From positions 22,842,501-22,906,500 of the forward strand of contig NC_092568.1 of the NCBI RefSeq assembly GCF_037975245.1: a stretch of DNA of 64,000 nucleotides, given 5' to 3'. Below, in pieces: positions 39,402 through 52,038 of the stretch. The stretch comes from Apostichopus japonicus (Eukaryota > Echinodermata > Holothuroidea > Aspidochirotida > Stichopodidae). Within the stretch, counting starts at the first letter, position 1. Every line of letters begins with the position of its first letter. The position numbers and the translations under genes were made by a program. Below the pieces are notes generated by a model that saw only the letters and a program-made list of their open reading frames with translations, ran no database searches and was not told the origin of the DNA.

Positions 39402-39690
39402 TATGAGATCTGACCAAGCCACAGGACTGGATATATCCAAGGACTCCAGGCTAAATCTAACTACATGAGATGTGACCAAGCCTTAGGACTGAATATATCC
39501 GGGCTAAATCTAACTATGAGATGTGACCAAGCTAAAGGACTGGATACATCTAGGCTTAAAGTCTAACTATGAGATGTGACCAAGCCAGTTAGATATTCAA
39601 ATAGGACTGGATATATATCCATGTAAAATTGTAAAGTCTTGCTAAGATATATGAAGTCTAGCTATGATATCTAACCAAGCCATTTTTTGT
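39402..39690. repeat. Tandem minisatellite, ~51-62 bp units
   Basis: Four clear units start at 39402, 39464, 39515 and 39568 with (T/C)ATGAGAT(C/G)TGACCAAG, each followed by AGGACTG(G/A)ATA. A fifth, weaker copy starts near 39662 (CTATGATATCTAACCAAGCC). Spacing varies, so there were internal indels. Confidence 0.8.
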
Positions 39691-42563
39691 GGTTCTAACC
39701 AGTTGGCTATTCATAATTATGTGAGCTGAACATAACCTTATAGTCTAAACAAAGGAAACCTTGTGCCACAATTCCACAAACAGTATTGTACTGTTTTATG
39801 TGTTTTACTTTCTAAACTTTGAAGATAAACTATGCCAATTTCAACATTCCAGATGTCATTTTGGTGGACTCGGAGTAACAAATCATTTTGGCAGGTAGAA
39901 TTACCTAAATTGTGCCAGTACTGGTTTAGAATGGTATGAACATTTTGTGTGAATTCAAAGCAAAATGCAGAGCTTCAAACATTCAGAAGAGATTAAAACA
40001 CTAAAATTACTCATACCAGACACTGTAAGAGGCCTTCTTGTGTAATTGGTATAAATCAAGTTTCAACAATTTGTTATCCATCGTTAGACCTACCAATATT
40101 GATCAAAATATTGAATTACATTTGATCAAAGTAACATTCTCCCAGACTTTGAGCAATTAAACATTACAGTACCAAGTGAGAAACTATTCGATTCCTGCAA
40201 GAATCACTTAAATTCATATTATCTAAAGTAAAGCAGCAACTCCTGATACTGTATTTGAATTGAAACTTAAAGAAGTATACATTCGTTTGAACAAAAAATT
40301 AAAACAATATCAACTATTTACCAACCGCACCCACAGACAACTCCTTTAACTTTGGGAATTCAGTTGACAGATTAAATCACAGTATGAAAGGTGGGGGACA
40401 ATCAAAGATTGGTACAATGCCCTTACAACACCCTGTGGTAGAAAATGTTTCAATTCCCCTGAAATTACACAAAAGTTCCGGGCTAAATTACTTAAGAGAG
40501 TTTTGAGATATGATCACGCCAGTTTAGTTTTGAACCAATTATACACACCTTAAAGAGTTTACAGTATCAACCTGAGTAATGCACTTACCGCCCATTGTAA
40601 TCTGACAGTCCCATTTATGCTATGTGTATTAAAGAGTAATACAGTAATACTCGATATTCAAATTACCCTTAATCACATCTAGTAATCGCAAGTAATCGCA
40701 ATTGGCTGTCTGTGAAAGGTCCAATTTATGCTTTACAGCCAGCGTAAAGGAAGATAGTGCTGACACTATAAAATACCATATTGTACAGTTATCTTTAGAG
40801 TGTTATACGTGCAGTTACCTATGTACAGTACAAAACTTTCATTTACCTCAACATTATCTTAATTTCTGTTTGGTTCCACCACTGTATACTAACAGGTGTT
40901 AAAAGTGCACGGTCATAGTACATAGTAATAATATCAAATTTCATACTTCAAGATTCATGTTTTTTTCTTACATCAATTGAGATGTCCCATTTAAAAAATG
41001 TCTTTTGTTTTGTCTTCATGTTATGTTAACTCTCAACTTGGGGAACTTCTCTTTAAAAACCTTAAATCACTTCAGCTATAGTTGTATCAGTATGACATGG
41101 ACACTTTTTTCTTAGATGTTACCTTTGTTATGTAGACTGTTTTTCAAAATGTGTTCTTTTCTGTAATTATCAATACAGGGAGTGATGAATATTAGCCAAG
41201 CCTACAAAGGGTTTTCACTTTCCTAAATTGCAATGTATACATATACTGTATTTTATATATTGTACCATACCTATATATGTCAAGTATGTGGTAATAAAAC
41301 AACCTAGGGATGTGACAAATATAAAGTATGTGCTTTGGTATTCCAAGTACTGAGTACATAAGAACACCCTGTAAAATTTGTAATTTAGGTTACAATCTGT
41401 ATGGATGTAAATTTGAAATTTTACTAGCCACACAGTTCAGTAAATTGTTGCCAACAGGAAATTGATCCCAAAACACATGTTTTGGGACTATGTACAAACA
41501 ATGATACTTACCTGTCTCACCTCTACTATTGTGTGATTCAAATGTACATGGGTTACAATAACAGGATGTAAACCTCACAAATGGTATCTTGAACAACTTA
41601 GAGGAATTTGGCTTTGACCCATTAGTGGTCGACATTTTTTAGAATAGGCAGATGAGAAAATGCAACATTAAGTAAAAGAGGACAGGTAATTAAGGGCCAT
41701 ATGTTATGTTGCATATGTAACACCAGGGAATGAAAAGGGTCAATGGTCCACATGAATCCTAGATGGATGGGCATAGGCTTCCTAAGCCTACTAGGATTAT
41801 TTAGTACACAACAGCAAATGTGGTAGTAAACTAAATTAACAACAATTAAGGAATTTGCTAGGCCAAGTAGAAGACTTCAGTATGAGCTAATGTTTAGAGC
41901 AATAATTGTTTCACTCAATATACTGTATTATTTTCTACAGTATTACGAGTACAATTAGCCTAGTCTACATCTCAGAGCTCAGGAATATTAACAAGTTGGA
42001 ATATCTTAACACAGTTAAACAGACATCGGAGGTGTAGATATATGTCAAAAGCCTTTAACATTGCCAAGAATTGCATTTTTGGTTTCCTTTTTTTTTGGAT
42101 TCTGGTCAAAATTCAGGATCTGCCATCAGCATCTTAAGTTTTGTTTGCAAGGATATGTGTATTTTCCCCTGATTTGCTGACACCTTGACCATTTGCTTTG
42201 GTACTGTCAATGAATATTTGTAGAAACTTAGCCAACAGAAACATTAACAGTTACTAAGTTTGTCTAACCGCAGGTTATGCCTAGGCTATAGTACTATTAT
42301 TGGGCTGTGAATCAACACTAACTAGTTAGCCTTACTGTTGAAAACTACGACAACGCAATGCACTCAATGCTTTCTCTTACTATTTGCAAGCCTTGTGCAA
42401 TGTCCTTTACTCACCGCATTGACTAGCTAACACTTACCCTAATATCTGGTATTTACTAACGTCGGACATAGGCCTACAGTATAGCCTACATTTCGGTCTA
42501 ACGTATACAGTAGCCTAGGCTTTAGGCCAATGCACATATATTACACTATAAATTCAGTCTTAC

Positions 42564-42679
42564 CTCGGTATACAGTTGGGTGCGGACCTGTCCACTTCCC
42601 ACGAAGCAAAAAGCTTCATCGACATTGGCTTGTTAAGTGGAGCCATCGCCAATGTCTTGTTCCCAGTTTTGTCCGTCAT
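42564..42679 (-). CDS. PACS: PACS homologue, coding exon 1 (start codon)
   Basis: PACS proteins are cytosolic sorting adaptors that link acidic-cluster cargo such as furin to AP-1/AP-3 and move it between the trans-Golgi network, endosomes and ER. This exon encodes 38 codons plus two bases, starting MTDKTGNKTL and ending in KLFASWEVDRSAPNCIP, which matches the ATWEVDRS...CVPR stretch that opens the FBR of human PACS1. The ATG at 42679 is chosen because an in-frame TAG lies eight codons upstream (42703-42701). The N-terminus is therefore only about 22 residues before the domain, far shorter than the low-complexity region of vertebrate PACS1. The donor reads CCGAG|GTAAGA, phase 2, and exon 2 completes the arginine codon. 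Further 5' UTR exons are possible. The gene is head to head with SLC44, 4.08 kb away. Confidence 0.92.
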
Positions 42680-45600
42680 TTTAGACAACCTCAATGAATA
42701 CTAAGCCATCTAAATGGACACTCGTTCCGAAAATTTACACTCATGTCTTCGTAATCCACCTCATCTCGTATTACAATTTACCACAATGATTGTTTATATG
42801 ACGAAGCGCAAGCCTAGCCTGTGCTGTTGCTTGGCGGATATAATAAACCTGTACAGACTGCTGCAGATTTATTTACAATCACTCAGCTGTTATGTTTGCA
42901 TATTCATAAACGTGAACGACCAACTTTACCGACCGACCGTAATATTGAAATCAGTTTCAACAATCGGAACAACAAGAAAGTAGGGCGGTGCTCCGAATGA
43001 ATTAAGTTATTGATTTTTATCCGTTAACTGACCTGGGAGAATGACTGGAAAAAAATCGTTTTACATGACTGTGACAGAATTTACGGTACAAAGATGAAGA
43101 GAACTAGATTTCCTATTTCTTTGTTTTGCAATAATCGAGAGCATAACGATCACCGACGTTGTCAGGGACTGAGTGATGGGGAATGGGGTTGAGGGGAAGG
43201 GATGGATGAGTGCGTTCATAATGTGCCAAGGGGGGGGGGGGGAAACATATACAAATGACTATCAATGTTGCACCTGTCGATTAAATACTTTGCTAGCACT
43301 GTGTAATGTGAAGTGGCCCTACAATGACAATTATAGATGTCTGGGTAGACCATATCATCGATCCACACCAATCTTTGTGTCAGTTTTGACTTGAAGTGGT
43401 TTTCCACTGGTAGCAGACATGTTTCAACTCTGTCCTGTGTAAAGTTACTGCAAAGATGGGCCAGTGTCAGTACTGTACTCTCTTATGTCCTACGACTGAA
43501 ATACCGTGCGTGGAGCCAGGAGGAGCCCTTGGAATCCCCTTTTTAACTTCACAAATACTCAAAAGTAGTTATATTAGTACAACCTAATCGCGCTTAATTT
43601 AAAGTCTAAAGATGCCTCCGAAGGCATCACTTGGTGTCTAATTTGTCAGGGAGAGGGTTCCACAACTCCTAATATGACGGCGTCCACAGTACTACACCTT
43701 TCTAAAATTCTTGATCCGCCTTTTGTATGAGAACAATCGACCAAACAGTTAGGCCATCCGACTCAATCTGTAGCGATAACCTATATGTTATTCATGTAAT
43801 AGGCATTTTGCAATTTCACAGGGATGATGGAACTTCAGTAAATGTAGATTGGAACTAATACTTAAAATATAGCATTCAATATGAAATATGGAATTTTTTT
43901 TGTGATGAAAATTGAAATAAAATAAAAGCGAGTAGCCTATAGTAGGATTTATGATAACTCAAAGAAAAAGTTCACGATGGATATATGAACCTTTTGATTA
44001 AAATATTGAATAATCATAAATTGATATAAGATGTCTTCGTGCATGCTTATATCCATGTGTTACTTTTACCGTCTGGTTAGCTAGGTTTTAGCAATTAACA
44101 ATATTCTTCCATAATACAAGAAATATTGTTTCACACAAAATTAATGTTTCCAGGTGTATTACTATCTGTCCACTATCGGTCAAGTGCAGGAACACAAAGA
44201 TTAAGATTAGTTAGATCTTCAACGCCCGTTAAGGTTTTAGGCTACCTAATCAATAACAAAAGTATTCAATACACTTTAAAACCCGGCTATTTTGAAAAAC
44301 CAGACAATTTAAGAGGTCGCTCTTTCAAAACTAGAAAGCGTGCAGTTTAGAACTTCCTAAGTTGTGGATTCTTTCTCCCTTACAAAATCGGGAAGGGCGG
44401 TGTGTGGGAGGGACAAGGAGGGAGAGAGGTAGTATGATATATTCCCGCTCTTCAGATTTCATCCATCTTATGTCATGATTGAGTTACATTAAATTCTGAT
44501 GTATTTATCTTTCGTCATGTAATATATTAAAAGAAATACAAGCAAAACTAAGAAACTTTAAAGACGATTTCAGAAAGAAAGAAAAAACACTGGTGTGTAA
44601 CAGACTAGCAAATGCAATATTTTCAGTGCAATGACATTTGTATACTTTTTGAGGAAATGGTTTACAAACCTAGCTTGCTCGTCTTTCAGGTACGACTGGA
44701 AAACAAAATTATACAAACCCCTGAGATAACTCTTCAAAACTTGCACAGAATGTGTCTCCAATATGGAATAGGTATGGTATTACATTCTTTATTATATACG
44801 TAGGGATCTGTATTTAAATTATTATCTGTTTTCAGACGAAACGAAGTCAATTGGAAATTCCTGAATCTGTATGCTCTAGCGACCTCGGAAAATGGCGAGT
44901 TTAGTGTGAAAGTCAATGGAGCAATTAATTCTGGTATACGACACCTTATCATTCAGATTCAATAAAGAACAATCTTCAAGTGAAAGGGATCACGGGTAAT
45001 GAGTACGTTGCTGTGGTTTTCAATGTAAACTATATAACGATTAATAAGCGATTTATTCCATAATGATGCACGTGACCGGTCATACATCTAGAACCTTTTG
45101 ACCGTAGGTTTCATGTTTCCTGGTATGAAATAACTAATCCTTTAAAGGTTGTTTACTCCATATATACGATGAAAACTACCATTATGAAACGTTTGCCCGA
45201 AAAATGAGGGCGGTATTGAAGAATTAAACATGCATAGAGTCTGGATGTATGAACTGATTAATTCAATTTGGCTTCGGTTTTGAGTACAACGTTTCTGTAT
45301 CCTGCCGTGATGGTCGAATCTAACCGTAATAGTAGGTACCGACTTTGCGATCCCCGTTATAATTATTATTGATTCTGCAATCCGCGGTCCTTTGCTATCC
45401 GCGGTCCTCCGCACAATTTTGCGATGTCGGTAAGGTTGACTCCATAGTTTCCCTTTCGGGAAACCAAAAAAGAAAGAAAACCAACAGGAGACCAACATGT
45501 TTTTCGATATTTTATGAAATAGGATCTATTTTTTTGTGGCTTGGATGTCAGCGGTCGCCAATGAAAGAATATGTGGTGCTTGAAATTGGTCGATTGAGGA

Positions 45601-46758
45601 AAATGTAAACCACCTTAGGCTTTCCATGAGCAGCGTACGAAAATTGTTTACTGGGTGGGTAAAGAGGAATGTTTACAAGCGGTGAAAATTTCAGGATCTC
45701 AAAGCAAAAGATGTGCATGTTCATGATACGGAAAATTCTACATGGATTTAGATATCATACTACTCAAACGATTTAGTTGGTAAGTCAACGGGGAAATTAA
45801 ACGAAGCTATGCTACCATACGAGTGGTGTGCTAATTATTGTGTACGGCATCATTGAAGTGACTTTATGGTCATCATATCTCAGTCAATGTTCGTCTGTAT
45901 ACGAATACCAACATCCTTTAAAATCATGCATATTCATGAATTTCACCAATAGCAGACGTTCATTAAAGCATACCTAATTGGATTATGAAAACTAAGCCTA
46001 ATAATAATTTTCGTATTTGTTTTTTATTATACAAAACTAAAACAACAATGTTACTGTGTAGTTCGACGATTTATCCGCACTCGTCCCTTATGATAGAAAC
46101 ATAATTGTAAACCACCGAGTGTGGTAATCATATATTACAAATTAATTGTCACGAAATTTCACTTTTTCATAGATTTCATAGTATGAAATGTACCAACATT
46201 TGACCTTTACGACGACATACCGACATGAATACAATTTAAATAAATGAGCAAGTTTGTGTGTATATAAGCGTGTATGTATTAATTAACGAAAGGCTATTGT
46301 AAAAATTTAATCACAGATCAAATCTTTTGATTAACACTGTTTATAGAAACCGTGCCTTGTTTGTTTTACTCTGTTGATCACTTTAGTTATTAATTAATCC
46401 ACACAACTGAATGACAGCACGTCTCTACCTGATACAGAAGAACGAACTTTGGTCTGTCGGTAATATTTAGCATTTCCAGTTAATCCTGGTGTAGTCTACG
46501 GACTGTGTGTCACATTTATCTATACGTACATGCACGGTGTGGTACTATAAGTTAGACAGACTGTGTGCCAGTGTAGTCGGTACCACTCATATAATAACAG
46601 CTATAGATATAACAAACAATTTCGCCCTATACTTCTGTGTAACTTGTAGGTAATAGCCTCACCTGTCTACATCCTTTGTGGACAAAACGCAGATAGGTAC
46701 AATTAAACAAAAACAAAGAAGAATATATTATTTGTGTTGCTGTTGTACATCAAGAACA
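42680..46758. other. Intergenic region between head-to-head PACS and SLC44
   Basis: 4.08 kb separating two divergent start codons; it must hold both promoters and 5' UTRs. Repeats include a diverged MITE-like piece at 43510-43722 and a G run at 43231. No further gene was recognised; small open frames at 44126-44350, 44612-44803 and 45142-45608 have no recognisable features. Confidence 0.65.
43510..43722. repeat. Diverged copy related to the MITE at 48475-48720
   Basis: Shares the end GATCCGCC preceded by CTAAAATTCTT and an inner block ATGCCT(C/A)(C/A)GAA with the SLC44-intron element. The left end reads GTGGAGCCAGGAGG. Target-site duplications not seen. Confidence 0.4.
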
Positions 46759-47404
46759 ATGGGAAGAAGACGCAGCGAATCAGATTCAAGCTCAGATTCA
46801 GATTCAGATTCGGATTCCGAAGATTTGAATAAATATGGCGAGCCTCACGGTTATGATCCTGACTTTAAGGGACCCATCTCCAACCGCGGTTGTACGGATA
46901 TCATATGCTGTCTTATTTTCATCGCGTTCCTCGTAGGAGAGGCAGGTATCGCTTACATAGCGTTCACGAATGGTGATCCATCCAATATCCTTTATCCAGA
47001 AGATTATCTGGGCCAGGTCTGTGGTAGCAATATTACAGCAGACTCAGCAGTCGCGGATAAGCCTAATTTACTCTATTTTGATTGGTTAGATTGTCTTCAG
47101 ACGGCCTCTTTGACAATGTTACGTTGTCCTACCACCAGGGTCTGTGTTAACAACTGCACGAGCGAAACTTATTCTATTTCAGATAGATACGAATCGCAGC
47201 TCTTGACAACCAGTCCGGTCGACGTCGACTGGACTGATTTCGTCTGTCGGTATGACGTAGACCCGGAGAGAATGATCCAAGATGAAGGTGAAACCATACG
47301 GACTCTGTTGGACAAGAAGCTGTGTGCCGAATTTTACTGGAAAAGTCACCCTTATGACCAACGTTGTATTCCGTCTGTAATGATCGAAGACGGGGATATA
47401 TCAG
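46759..47404 (+). CDS. SLC44: Choline transporter-like protein (SLC44/CTL), coding exon 1
   Basis: SLC44/CTL proteins are multi-pass membrane transporters for choline and, in some members, ethanolamine or thiamine pyrophosphate. This exon encodes residues 1-215 plus one base. The ATG has a good context (A at -3, G at +4). The cytosolic N-terminus carries an acidic repeat (residues 6-22, SESDSSSDSDSDSDSED), then KYGEPHGYDPDFKGPISNRG, the signature N-terminal block of CTL2/4/5. TM1 is about residues 48-69. A large extracellular loop follows with paired cysteines and N-glycosylation sequons at N91 and N132. The donor is TCAG|GTAACG, phase 1; read through, the frame stops six codons later. An in-frame open stretch upstream to 46678 has no ATG and no family match and is treated as 5' UTR. 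Confidence 0.96.
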
Positions 47405-48474
47405 GTAACGAAATTCTATAATCTATAGATAATTGGATGAGTAACAAGGGATTAACCGATAACACCCATATATAGTGGCAAGCAGCAAAAGAAGAAAAGA
47501 AGCTGTGCAGGGGGGGGGGGGGTTATACTTCTCCCACAGTATCATATAGCTAAATATGTTTATAATACGCATGTTACATCAACTTACATATACTCGGTAC
47601 AAAGATTGTTTTATACCATCCATTTAATATGATACTCACATAAACGATACTTTCATACACAATAGTTGCCGGTGTTGTCTACAGTCTCGAATGGAAGTTG
47701 CATATCGCCATTCATATGATAATATTACTTAGTGTCTTTGTTTTCAAGATGTACATACTACGGTTACACTATATGTATATGATAATGTGACTAAATATAA
47801 TAGGTCTGCTCCTCTAAGGGGTCTGTTGGATGAGGCGGTCGGACCGACTAAGTCATCATCAGTGGTAACTTTCGTCGATATCTTATTGGAGCTACCGCAC
47901 GTTAAAGGGGGGGGGGTGGAAACAGAAACTTCCTGCTATACTGTAGTTATAAGACCATGTATTTCCTTATTTATTAAAGACAGACTATCCAAAGGTTAAG
48001 TTATGCAAATTAAGTATAATGTTGACTGAACTCAATCAGTTGATTACAAAGTGTTTGTGCTTTTTGAAATATCTCCGTTTTGAACGCACTGGCAACAAAA
48101 GCAAATAATTATATTAACACAGGATTAATAATAACGCATATCTGGAAAAGAACAAAACTCTTTTACTATTGATTGTCGTTGACAATTGAAAGTCAAAGTT
48201 CATTTACTCCAAAGTTTCCAGATTTGCGCAATAATACGACAGATTGGAGAGTCAAGGGAAATTCCTACAGACTGTTACAAATCTCTCTGAGATATCTCTT
48301 TATTTGTTCACAAAGATAATTAGCGTAACGTAGACTTTGTTCGACTGCACAGTTTGTATATCAAAGTTCAAAACTTAATTATTGTCTACACGGGTTACTA
48401 GTTGTAAGTTTAAGTCTTATCTTAACAACTTAATTGATTAAATGAGATTTCGGGAAAATTATGTCGAAACGAAT

Positions 48475-48720
48475 CAGGGCGGATCCAGTTGGTTGGATGT
48501 GGATTGGCTGTAAGCTCCCTCCCTTTTCAACTGTACACAAAACAAAAGTAGTAAAACTATAGTATCACAACCTTGCGTATTTATATACCTAGTTTAAGAC
48601 CTAAATATGCCTAAGAATGCACCATTCACGTCTTAATTTGGAGTACCACCCACACCTCTACATGGCTTCAATAACAATAGGGTAACACCTCCTAATTTTT
48701 AAATCTTCGATCCGCCTCTG
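48475..48720. mobile_element. MITE, 246 bp, 5 bp target-site duplication
   Basis: Starts CAGGGCGGATCC and ends GATCCGCCTCTG, imperfect inverted repeats. CGAAT flanks both sides (48470-48474 and 48721-48725). No coding capacity. Confidence 0.7.
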
Positions 48721-50968
48721 CGAATTGCAAGTGATTTTTTTTTGTCATAGATCAATTCTTGCTTCCAAGAAGTCTATACTAGCTGAGATCAGTTTATATA
48801 CCGAATAGGAACACTATTTAAAGTTTCAGTCTAGAGTAAAGAATCGGTTCCGACATTGACAAAAGTTTGTGAAATTGTATTCTTAGGGTTTATATTCAGC
48901 GACATTTCATCAGAGAGAGAGACAAAGGTGGAGAGAGAAAGGTGGGGGGGGGGGGGTTGGAGGGGTGGGGAGAAAGAGAGATACATATCTCCTACATGTT
49001 TCAGAACATACAGTGACATGACAGATGGTTCTAACATGAAAATATGAGACATGGTCCCAAAAGTACTCTGTTGAATGATCGAATCGGTTTCCATGGAAAC
49101 GAGGATTCTTGTTACTCCACGACTCCGGAGAATATCTCACTAGCTGATGTTTACAAGTAGATTTGTGGATGAGGGCCGTCAATCCTATATATGGGAGCAG
49201 AGGAGGTAGTACTCATCAACGATTAAAACCGAGGAAAATTATATTCCCCTTTCTCCCAAATGCTCAATTTTCAATGTACAAAGTTTTCATGACAGTCTTG
49301 TTTCAAGGCAAGACCTTCTCATACGAATTTTTCCACATTTAACCCCGGTCATTGTTTGTTACAACCACACACCCCAAGTTTGCGAAATTCAAAGACTCAC
49401 TCCCGGGGTACTACATGTGACATGAATACACCTGTATGGAATAAACATACACGAACGCCATGTCCAGAAGTCACACTGCCCTACTACCTTGTCAAGTAAC
49501 ATTAATGTTACATAATTTTTTACAAGTAAATACTTGATCCTATTAATGAACATATTTGAATTTATACTACTTATTTTTTTTTTTAAATTTATTTCTGGAA
49601 GCATAAGAGGTACAAGGATGTGGTGGGGTAAACAGATAAAGACGGTGGTACACATTACAATGTCTTAGTGCATTTGTCTATATATCGGTAAATCTACCTC
49701 TCTTTTCCTGGAAACGGATCGCCGACCCAGTTCTTAACCATTATCTGTGGTGTGATTGGCTATATTTGGTACGGTCTAAACTCCTTTAAAGTTAATATTT
49801 TGAAAATACAAACAAACAAAAAAGACGAGAGGCAAGAGTAAAAAAAAAATCAGAAGAAAATAAAAAAGAAAGAACTAATGTATAATTTTAAAGTTTACCG
49901 TATCCGCATCAAGGTACTCTCCATGTACACAATGTTGTAGTTTATAGCGCAATACGCGTCTTGTGTATTAGGAAAAGGGCTCTGAACAGAGAATGGAGAT
50001 CATTAAATACGAAATTCCAAACAAAACTGAGATATCGCAAAACATAAAATACCCTGAAAATATAATAGATAACTAGCGCCCTCTTAACTTCTGACACAAA
50101 CGCAAGACGCATCATGATGTTTCGCCGAAAATTTCAATCATTTAGCTGAACGGGTTTGGCAGATGCGTTAAACACTGAAATACTTATATAAAAGGAGAAA
50201 ATAAAAGAAATATTCAACACTTTTTTATTGAAACCTTGGATCACGGGATATTGATATTAACTATACGAAGCCTCATTAATGCCAGGAAAACACTTCCTTT
50301 GGAATTTCAGCGTAACAGATGTTCTGTGAGTGACGTCATCATGACGTCGTGATCTCAAGGGCTGTTTTGTAGAGAAGATAGGGAGGAGGTATGTCGTGAG
50401 GGGGGGGGGGTTGCAGGTGGTAGGGGAGTGGGCAGTCGAGAGTTTTAATGTTTTAACAAAGCGTCCTCTCCTATCCATGTTCAAAGAAACCCTATAACTA
50501 ATACACAAAAGAGAATTGGCTCTATGATTGCATAGTTTATCATTTGACCCCTAACAGAAAAATAAATGGATTTTTTAAAACTTTTTAAGCAGACTGTGAG
50601 CTAGATGTACTATATACTATAACACTTTATACTATACTTAACAGTAAGCAACGTTAGTTCTCCCACAGAACCCCTTTAGTTATTAAAAAAAAGTTTTCTT
50701 TTTGGGATTTTGTTGCTGCCCATCGATGGCAATAATTGAATGCTTATTTATTTATTTATTTATTTTCACCGCCATAATTTTGATATAGTCTTATTTCTGG
50801 AAATGCATTGTATTCCACATGTTGAACATATCTGGGAGACGGGGTGGGTCCATTTTATACTCTCATGGCTCTGCATGCCCTTAGCAAAGGGGTTGCTATA
50901 ATTTTTAACCCTCAACTTCACTTTACTATTCATAAGTTTCACTGTTATCAAGATGGTAGATATATCAT

Positions 50969-51272
50969 CATAGGCGTAGGAGGCGGGGGGGGGGGGGGGG
51001 GAGGGGCTGGAAGGAGGCTGCAGCCCCAACCAAATATTTTGTGAAAATTCGGGCAATATGCTGAGAATTTTTCGGGAAAAATAAATTGTGTTTTTCAATG
51101 GTTAAACTTATATTAGTATTATCATATTTATTGTAACGATTTCTCCAAAAGTTATAACCAATATGGAAGAGTACTAACCTGGCATATGTTTGTATATAAT
51201 TGGCATGCGTTTAGATAAACTATGCACGCCTATATGATATGCACACCCAGATGTTGGGCTCCTACGCCTATG
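50969..51272. mobile_element. MITE, 304 bp, GGCGTAGGAG family
   Basis: Perfect 14 bp terminal inverted repeats CATAGGCGTAGGAG / CTCCTACGCCTATG, flanked by ATCAT at 50964-50968 and 51273-51277. A long G run follows the left end, as in the related element at 58293. No coding capacity. Confidence 0.82.
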
Positions 51273-52038
51273 ATCATCACTGACCTTATATATGAGACTA
51301 TACTACTTTAACTTGACTCTGTACGTACGGGCCAGACAATGATGATCCTGCTTGTTTACAATAGTATTACACGCTGTTTACATAGCATTAACTATCAGTC
51401 TATTACTATATGGGGCAGACTTTAAGTTTGTTTCAATCTCAATATTGACAAACAAGGAGGGGAGGATAGGACAAATTTTAAAGCACGGGATAAATGCCGT
51501 TTATGCAATGGTTGAACTTAATCGTATTGATATTTGGAAGGAACTAAATACATTGACTAAATCTTTCTCCTGACATACCAACATTGCTGACATTCACTGC
51601 ATGTAAACCTGATTGTCTGATTTTCCGGTTTCTGGTTGCTACAGTTAAAAAATAATCATTTCCAGCCCACACCCCCATCCCCTCCCCCATCCAATCTGAC
51701 CACTCCTTTAAGTTTGTCTTTGCTACTTTCTGATGAGCCAAGTTATTAGAAAAATGGATTCTGGAAATTTAACAATTCCCTTTTGACTGACCAAAATGAT
51801 GTTAGTATAACCAATAACTTGATTGTAAAATGAAATTAATAATACTGTTCACCTTGATTCCATTGGGAATTTAATAAGTATAAACTTCGTATTCATAACA
51901 TCAGTCACAGTAAAAAAAAGAAGCCCGTACGATGCGGAAGCAAGAAAATAGTACTCTTTTTTAATTTCAACACTTGAGCGACAACTATACAAATATAAAG
52001 ATAATATAAATATAATTATTTATTTGTTTATTTGACAG

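Larger units (their letters stand above)
34556..42563. other. PACS intron 1
   Basis: An 8 kb intron containing the degenerate tandem repeats at 35220-35830 and 39402-39690 and a long A run at 36761. No exon recognised on either strand. Confidence 0.75.
15137..42679 (-). other. PACS: PACS gene locus, 5' part (exons 1-4 and introns 1-3)
   Basis: Gene span on the minus strand from the start codon to the last exon found. Four exons (116, 88, 90 and 126 nt) join in one frame to 420 nt, or 140 codons. Introns are 8008, 4623 and 14492 nt, all with GT donors and AG acceptors. The joined peptide follows the N-terminal half of the FBR domain of vertebrate PACS1/PACS2 without a gap. The middle region and the C-terminal domain are not in the window; I searched 1-15136 by eye for the next exon and did not find it, so intron 4 is at least 15 kb or exon 5 was missed. 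Vertebrates have two paralogues and invertebrates usually one, so I give the family name only. Confidence 0.93.
47405..52038 (+). other. SLC44 intron
   Basis: The only intron interrupting the SLC44 coding sequence, 4634 nt, phase 1, GT...AG. It carries two MITEs with target-site duplications (48475-48720 and 50969-51272), several G runs (47510, 47908, 48944, 50401, 50985) and no exon-like frame. An open frame at 47787-47999 was considered and not supported. Confidence 0.85.

Noticed and set aside
46261-46268. TATATAAG as a TATA box for SLC44
   Set aside because: About 490 bp upstream of the ATG in AT-rich DNA; without transcript ends it cannot be distinguished from chance.
47787-47999. 70-codon open frame in the SLC44 intron as an alternative exon
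   Set aside because: The SLC44 protein is complete without it, homology spans the exon 1-2 junction with no gap, and the frame runs into a G tract.
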